Shown here piece after piece: positions 21,732 to 25,743 of a DNA stretch of 25,743 bases. Numbering within the stretch: position 1 is the first letter of the stretch; each line of letters starts with the position of its first letter. The position numbers and the translations under genes are program-made. Under the pieces are notes generated by a model. That model had not been told where the DNA came from. It ran no database searches and saw only the letters and a list, made by a program, of their open reading frames with translations. The stretch is from Spartobacteria bacterium (GTDB taxonomy: Bacteria; Verrucomicrobiota; Verrucomicrobiia; Chthoniobacterales; Chthoniobacteraceae), in assembly GCA_025355595.1 (NCBI GenBank), contig JANXZI010000217.1:1-25743 (forward strand), written 5' to 3'.

Positions 21732-23051
21732 TTACAGATCGTCACCCGACCGCAGCGGCTTCTTGCGCTTCGGGGCGAGGTCGGGCTTTTTCGGGTCGGG
21801 CTTTTTTGGCTTGGTGCCGGGGGGCTTGAGTTCGATTTCGCCGGCGTCGAAGGACATCAGGTTTTCGGCGCCCGCGATTTTGAATTCCTCGGCGACGACC
21901 CCATCGCCTTGGAAAAGCAGGAGCGCCGGGCCTTCCTTCACGAGCGCGGCCCATTTCAGATCGTGCGCGGAGGTGAGTCGCGCGAGCGGGAGATCGTCGG
22001 CGGTCTGGAGCACGACGCCCTCGTCGGTCACGGCGATCTTCAGCGCGACTTCCTGCTTCGCGTCGCCGAGGAGGGGGTTGGCGCGCGGCTTCCATTTCAC
22101 GACGGGATCGGACTGGGGCGGCTTCGCGCGGCCGAGGAATGGCGCGATCGCCTCGAACGTGTCGGACTTGATGATGCGCTTGAGATACGTGACGCGCCAC
22201 GCGGACTTCGCGGGCGCGTCCGCGCTGGCGGCGGCCTGCTGGTCAGAGGTGCCGAGCGCGAGCGAACGCAGGCGCTGCTCGGCGGCATTTTCCTCAAGGA
22301 GAAAAATCATCTCGGTCCACTGCGACGCGGCGATCTGCACGGGCTGCGGCTCGGTCTTCTGGTACGGAAGGCGGCGGAGAAATCCGCCATCCTCGGAGTA
22401 TGCGCGGACCTCGCGTCCCCCGGGCGTCTCGACGATCGCCCACACGCGGCCGCGGCTGCCGGTCGCGCACGCGATCGGCTTTTCACCCTCGGCAAAAAGC
22501 ACCGGCACGCTCTCGCCCTCGTGCGTGACGGTCAGCGTTCCGTCCGCGATGGCCGCGGTGACTTTGTTCTCCGGCGGCGGCGCGCCCGCGCGCGCGAGCT
22601 TCCAGCCGAGCGTGGCTTCTTTGCCGTCGGCAGTGCGCAGCGTCACCTGCACGTCGTCGCGGCCCACGCCTTTCACGGAGAGCACGCGCGTGTAGCGCGG
22701 CGACTCGTCCTTGATCCAGTCGTTGCCGTGAAATGCGACGCCCTGGACGCCGAGGTTCCCGGCCATCCAGCCGCGCACGCCGTATTTTCCATTCGGAGCG
22801 GGCTGGCCCGCCGTGTCGAGGCCATCCCAGCGCGTGATGAGTCCGTTCTCGCCCTGCTTGAATTCATCCACCGCGGCCTCCCGGTGCAGGACGCGGATCA
22901 TTTTTCCCGCGAGGTCAAAAATGCCGATGCTGATCGTGCCGGGGCCATCCATCGGCGGCGGGAGAAAAATGATCGGCGCACTTTCCTGCGCGAACGCGGT
23001 GAGGGTGAGCGCGAGGAGTGCGGCGAAGATGGGGAGTCGGCGGTCAGGCAT
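21732..23051 (-). CDS. Exported protein with FlgD-Ig-like domain
   Basis: This gene encodes 439 residues. MPDRRLPIFAALLALTLTAF followed by AQE is a classic signal peptide. Residues about 25-110 resemble a FlgD-type Ig fold used in many secreted proteins (GTISIGIFDLAGKMIRVL, ITRWDGLDTAGQPAPNGKYG). The middle is beta-rich without recognisable catalytic motifs (VRAYSEDGGFLRRLPYQK, SQWTEMIFLLEE). The C-terminus is a Lys/Pro-rich tail (GTKPKKPDPKKPDLAPKRKK). The start overlaps the end of the GH57 gene by 8 bases (ATGCCTGA), so it is co-transcribed and probably coupled. Periplasmic or surface location is predicted. Function unknown. Confidence 0.82.
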   Translation of the reverse strand: MPDRRLPIFAALLALTLTAFAQESAPIIFLPPPMDGPGTISIGIFDLAGKMIRVLHREAAVDEFKQGENGLITRWDGLDTAGQPAPNGKYGVRGWMAGNLGVQGVAFHGNDWIKDESPRYTRVLSVKGVGRDDVQVTLRTADGKEATLGWKLARAGAPPPENKVTAAIADGTLTVTHEGESVPVLFAEGEKPIACATGSRGRVWAIVETPGGREVRAYSEDGGFLRRLPYQKTEPQPVQIAASQWTEMIFLLEENAAEQRLRSLALGTSDQQAAASADAPAKSAWRVTYLKRIIKSDTFEAIAPFLGRAKPPQSDPVVKWKPRANPLLGDAKQEVALKIAVTDEGVVLQTADDLPLARLTSAHDLKWAALVKEGPALLLFQGDGVVAEEFKIAGAENLMSFDAGEIELKPPGTKPKKPDPKKPDLAPKRKKPLRSGDDL

Positions 23052-24624
23052 AAGTGCGCCAGTTCAGGCGGGGCATGAAGTTGTCGCGTTGTTCGCAATT
23101 TTCCAAGAACTCAGTCGCGATTCCGCCGCCATGGAGTTGCGCATGCAGACGGGTGAAACGATCGAAATGATCGCGCGTGCGGCGCGTGGCGTATTCGCGC
23201 GCGGTGCCGGAGCGGATGAGGAATGCCCAGTCGCTCGACTGCGCGAGGAGAAGTTCGCGCGCAAGCTGACGCAGGCAGCGCTCCTCGATCTCGGTGATGG
23301 ATGCGCCATCGGAAAAATGCCGCGCGCTGAACGCCATCTTCTGCTCGGCGTCGTGCAGCGCGGGATAGATCCAGGCGTTCGACGGATCGAGCCACACGGC
23401 GTTGAAGCCCCCATCGCCCCACGAGGATGGCGCGGGGTCGATGATCTGGTGGGTGTCGCACTCCGCAAGAAAATCGCCGGGAGTGACGAGGCGGATCGCG
23501 GACGGCTGGCGCGCTGCGCCGCGGATGACGGCGGCGAGCCATTCGGGGCCCTCGAACCACCAGTGGCCGAAGAGCTCCGCATCGAACGGGCTCACGACGA
23601 CGGGCGGCACCGGCATGAGTGCGCTCACGCTGCGGAGCTGCGCGATGCGCGCGTCGAGAAAATGCTGCGCATGGATCGGGACGCGGCTCAGGGCCATCGC
23701 GCGATCGTAGCACTGCTTGGGTTCGCCGCCGGTGATGCGGTGCATCTTCAATCCCGTGAAGCGGCGCGCGCCGTCGGGGAAAAATTTGCGGAACTCGTCC
23801 TCGGGCATGTCCCATCCCGCGTCGCGGTAAAAATCGCGGTACCACGGATCGCCGGGATAGCCGTCGGCGGCGCTCCACACCTGCCGCGCGGATTCGCGGT
23901 CGCGGCCGAATGCGGCGACACCGGCGTGCGTGAAGACGGGCGCGAAGATCGCGCGCTGCGGGCGCGACGTGCCGAGCATGATCCCGTGCGAGTCGAGCAC
24001 GCACCAGCGGATGCCGCATTCGGCGAGGATGCGATCCACGCCGGGACGCCACGCGCATTCCGGGAGCCACATTCCGCGCGGGTCGCAGCCGAACATCGTG
24101 CGGTGCGCCTCGACCCCCAGCGCGATCTGCGCGCGGACGGATTCCTCGCGGAGCATGAGCGGCAGGTAGCCGTGCGTCGCGGCGCAGGCGATGATTTCGA
24201 GATGGCCGCGATCCTGGAGCGCGCGAAATGCGGCGACGATGTCGCGCTGCCAGCGATGCACCCACCATTCGCGCACGCGCAGGAGTCGCAGGAGGTAAAA
24301 TCGCGCGACACGCTGCTCGTCGGCGTGCAGTTCGTTGCGGCGCACTTCGTTTTCCGCGATGGCGATGAGGCGGTCGAGATGATGATCGTAGCGCGCGCGC
24401 AGCAGTTCGTCGCCGAGCATGTGGCCGAGCGTGGGCGTGACGGACATCGCGATTTTGAAAATCACGCCGTCGGCCGCGAGCGCGTGCAGTGCGTCGAGGA
24501 GCGGGAGATACGTCTCGGTGATCGCCTCGAAGAGCCAGTCCTCCTCGAAGAATTCCGCGTGCTCCGGGTGCCGCACGAAGGGCAGGTGCGCATGCAGGAT
24601 CAGGGAGAGGCAGCCGGGTGGCAT
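23044..24624 (-). CDS. GH57-family alpha-glucan enzyme, probable 1,4-alpha-glucan branching enzyme
   Basis: The 526-residue protein matches the GH57/DUF1957 branching-enzyme type in length and motifs: SLILHAHLPFVRHPE (residues 7-21), EEDWLFEAITETYLPLL, ATHGYLPL (about 150-156), GMWLPECAW with Glu189 as candidate nucleophile, and VVSPFDAELFGHWWFEGP with Asp348 as candidate acid/base. The C-terminal helical region includes SSDWAFLIRSGTAREYA, typical of the family. These enzymes cut alpha-1,4 links and re-attach chains as alpha-1,6 branches in glycogen; some members act as alpha-amylases, so specificity is not certain. No signal peptide, so cytosolic. It is first of a two-gene unit with the exported protein at 21732. 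Upstream lies the highly structured intergenic element at 24676-24861. Confidence 0.9.
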   Translation of the reverse strand: MPPGCLSLILHAHLPFVRHPEHAEFFEEDWLFEAITETYLPLLDALHALAADGVIFKIAMSVTPTLGHMLGDELLRARYDHHLDRLIAIAENEVRRNELHADEQRVARFYLLRLLRVREWWVHRWQRDIVAAFRALQDRGHLEIIACAATHGYLPLMLREESVRAQIALGVEAHRTMFGCDPRGMWLPECAWRPGVDRILAECGIRWCVLDSHGIMLGTSRPQRAIFAPVFTHAGVAAFGRDRESARQVWSAADGYPGDPWYRDFYRDAGWDMPEDEFRKFFPDGARRFTGLKMHRITGGEPKQCYDRAMALSRVPIHAQHFLDARIAQLRSVSALMPVPPVVVSPFDAELFGHWWFEGPEWLAAVIRGAARQPSAIRLVTPGDFLAECDTHQIIDPAPSSWGDGGFNAVWLDPSNAWIYPALHDAEQKMAFSARHFSDGASITEIEERCLRQLARELLLAQSSDWAFLIRSGTAREYATRRTRDHFDRFTRLHAQLHGGGIATEFLENCEQRDNFMPRLNWRTYA

Positions 24625-24961
24625 GGGGCGAGGCTACGCGGCGCGCGGACGGGGCGACAAGCGCGGTGCAGCTCTCGGGTGGAGCACGCGACTCGCGTGC
24701 AGTTTCTGGCCACTGGCCGGAAACACCTCAAAGAGCGGTGTCTTCTGCTTGCGCTTCGATCGTGCGGGGTGGGTCGAATATTGGGCGCGGAGCACATGGC
24801 GTAGCACCGTGCGGTGTTTTCGGCGGGTCGCCGAAAACAAGCGAGTCACGTGCTCCACCCGGGAATGGGAGGTGCCACACACATCCGTCACGCATTTTTT
24901 GTTTTGTGAGCGGGCGGCTTGCGGTGAGAGTGCGCACGTCGCGTCCGCAATTTTCCAACGA
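24625..24961. other. Divergent intergenic region with a structured element
   Basis: This 337-base gap separates the divergent GH57 and PgsA-type genes and must hold both promoters. More than half of it is a nested palindromic structure, described separately. I see no gene and no convincing -35/-10 pair. The last part before the phosphatidyltransferase gene contains a T-rich run (CATTTTTTGTTTTGTG). Confidence 0.5.
24676..24861. repeat. Nested inverted-repeat element
   Basis: The outer arms CGGGTGGAGCACGCGACTCG (24676-24695) and CGAGTCACGTGCTCCACCCG (24842-24861) are reverse complements in 19 of 20 positions. Inside are a perfect 10-bp hairpin GTTTTCGGCG-GGT-CGCCGAAAAC (24816-24838), a CACCG-TG-CGGTG stem just before it (24806-24817), and a TTTCTGGCC-ACT-GGCCGGAAA stem nearer the left arm. 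Total span is 186 bases with no coding capacity, like a MITE or compound palindromic repeat. Confidence 0.75.
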
Positions 24962-25588
24962 ATGAACCTGCCCAACAAACTCACCGTCTCGCGCTTCGTG
25001 ATGACGGCGGCGTTTGTCGCGGCGATGGCGACGGGGCTGGAGTGGGACGAGATCCACGCGCCGGGCCGCGAGAAAGGCTGGAGCTTTTCGTACACCGCGG
25101 GGCTGCTGCTTTTCCTCGCGGCGAGCGTGACGGATTACCTCGACGGCCACTTTGCGCGGAAGCTCGGCGTGGTGACGAACTTCGGAAAGCTGATGGATCC
25201 GCTCGCGGACAAGATGATGATCGCGGCGGTATTCATCTGCCTCATCCCGCTGAAGGCGATGCCGGCATGGGTGGTCATCGTGATCATCAGCCGCGAATTC
25301 CTGATCACCGGGCTGCGGCTGCTGGCCGCGGGCCACGGGGTGATCCTGCAGGCGGAGCGGCTCGGAAAGCACAAGGCGCTCTGGCAGATCGTGACGGCGG
25401 GATTTTTCCTGCTGCTGCTCGCAGTGATGGAATGGGAACGCGCGGGCTGGGTGTCACTGCATGTGAAGCAGTGGTGGTGGCCCGCATGGCGCTACGGCGG
25501 CTGGACACTCGCCACAGTCGCGCTCGTGCTCACGATCTACTCCGGCCTCGGCTACCTGCGGAAGCACCGCGATCTCCTCGCGGAGTGA
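24962..25588 (+). CDS. pgsA: CDP-diacylglycerol--glycerol-3-phosphate 3-phosphatidyltransferase-type enzyme
   Basis: This gene encodes 208 residues from ATG 24962, giving MNLPNKLTVSRF, the typical PgsA N-terminus. The CDP-alcohol phosphotransferase signature D-x2-DG-x2-AR-x8-G-x3-D-x3-D is complete in DYLDGHFARKLG followed by GKLMDPLADK. Several hydrophobic segments (AGLLLFLAASVTDYL, MMIAAVFICLIPL, AWVVIVIISREFLITGLRLL, FFLLLLAVM, LATVALVLTIYSGLGYL) make it an inner-membrane enzyme. It condenses CDP-diacylglycerol with glycerol-3-phosphate to phosphatidylglycerol phosphate. Insertions near residues 28-45 (EWDEIHAPGREKG) and near the C-terminus (KQWWWPAWRYGGW) lengthen it slightly. PgsA is the best fit within the superfamily, but other CDP-alcohol transferases share the signature. 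Confidence 0.85.
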   Translation: MNLPNKLTVSRFVMTAAFVAAMATGLEWDEIHAPGREKGWSFSYTAGLLLFLAASVTDYLDGHFARKLGVVTNFGKLMDPLADKMMIAAVFICLIPLKAMPAWVVIVIISREFLITGLRLLAAGHGVILQAERLGKHKALWQIVTAGFFLLLLAVMEWERAGWVSLHVKQWWWPAWRYGGWTLATVALVLTIYSGLGYLRKHRDLLAE

Positions 25589-25639
25589 TCGGCCGAAGGC
25601 GGACGGCTGGCACTGGCGCTGATCGGCAGTGTGCCGGTG

Positions 25640-25743
25640 CTATTTCAAAATCTCCGTGAAGAGCTTCTTCATCGCGGCCCATGAATCCTGGTCGGCCTTT
25701 TCCTGATACGCGGGCCCGGGCTTGGTGAAGCCGTGCTGCGCGC
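25640..25743 (-). CDS. C-terminal end of a dienelactone-hydrolase-like protein (partial)
   Basis: The minus strand carries 33 codons and a TAG stop, reading AQHGFTKPGPAYQEKADQDS then WAAMKKLFTEILK. The HGF element followed by a Tyr, a helix and W-x-x-M-K-x-[LF]-F is typical of the C-terminus of dienelactone hydrolase-family alpha/beta hydrolases, where this His completes the catalytic triad. The rest lies beyond the window, so the family call is moderate. It converges with the phosphatidyltransferase gene 51 bases away. Confidence 0.7.
   Translation of the reverse strand, partial: AQHGFTKPGPAYQEKADQDSWAAMKKLFTEILK

Noticed and set aside
21909..23078. A 389-codon open frame on the plus strand
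   Set aside because: It is antisense to the signal-peptide-bearing FlgD-Ig-like gene and is an Arg-rich shadow of it.
22813..24804. A 663-codon open frame on the plus strand
   Set aside because: It is antisense to the GH57 gene, which has clear catalytic motifs. The translation has no domain signature.

Overview
The window looks like a piece of a GC-rich Gram-negative-type bacterial chromosome. The gene mix fits Verrucomicrobiota or a relative: a DUF5722 glycoside hydrolase, a DUF1957-type GH57 enzyme, ATP-grasp/SET cassettes, and many genes without Shine-Dalgarno sites. This taxonomic guess is inference; no 16S or ribosomal marker is present.

Region 1 (1-12,260) is an accessory island of large, modular, mostly unrecognised proteins. 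It begins inside a protein with 78-residue helical repeats and a C-terminal papain/C39-like cysteine-peptidase domain. That gene overlaps a small ORF (possible immunity gene) and a further orphan. Next come two paralogues with an acidic linker and a shared alpha/beta domain (3240 and 8480), and a protein ending in nine perfect 11-residue amphipathic repeats (4629). A tandem Mog1/DcrB-like protein (6223), a protein with one membrane segment (7388) and a small helical protein (9370) follow. On the minus strand is a 705-residue protein with three aegerolysin-like beta-sandwiches and a peptidoglycan-binding domain. Two short N-terminal modules recur across these otherwise unrelated proteins: an xxWLxxLGI-type motif (4629, 7388, 10140) and a GxxLxKALxxYE-type helical module (3240, 8480, 9370). 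A decayed copy of the paralogue family lies at about 12,603-12,735.

Region 2 (12,865-16,029) is a compact, translationally coupled cassette of two ATP-grasp ligases, a GNAT acetyltransferase and a small SET-domain methyltransferase. A second SET paralogue faces it convergently. It looks like a peptide or amino-acid-conjugate pathway.

Region 3 (16,417-18,722) holds a small orphan gene followed by a single-ORF fusion of the contractile sheath subunits TssB and TssC, with a C-terminal tail of three 26-residue repeats. This is the only clear secretion-machine component in the window. It suggests that the region 1 proteins are cargo, chaperones or accessory parts of a T6SS-like contractile injection system whose other parts lie outside the window.

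Region 4 (18,846-25,743) looks like ordinary chromosome: tRNA-Arg(CCG), a secreted DUF5722 hydrolase, a cupin, an exported FlgD-Ig-like protein overlapping a GH57 alpha-glucan enzyme, a PgsA-type phosphatidyltransferase, and the C-terminus of a dienelactone-hydrolase-like protein. Two intergenic stretches here carry strong inverted repeats of the kind seen in interspersed palindromic elements. No transposase, integrase or CRISPR array was seen.
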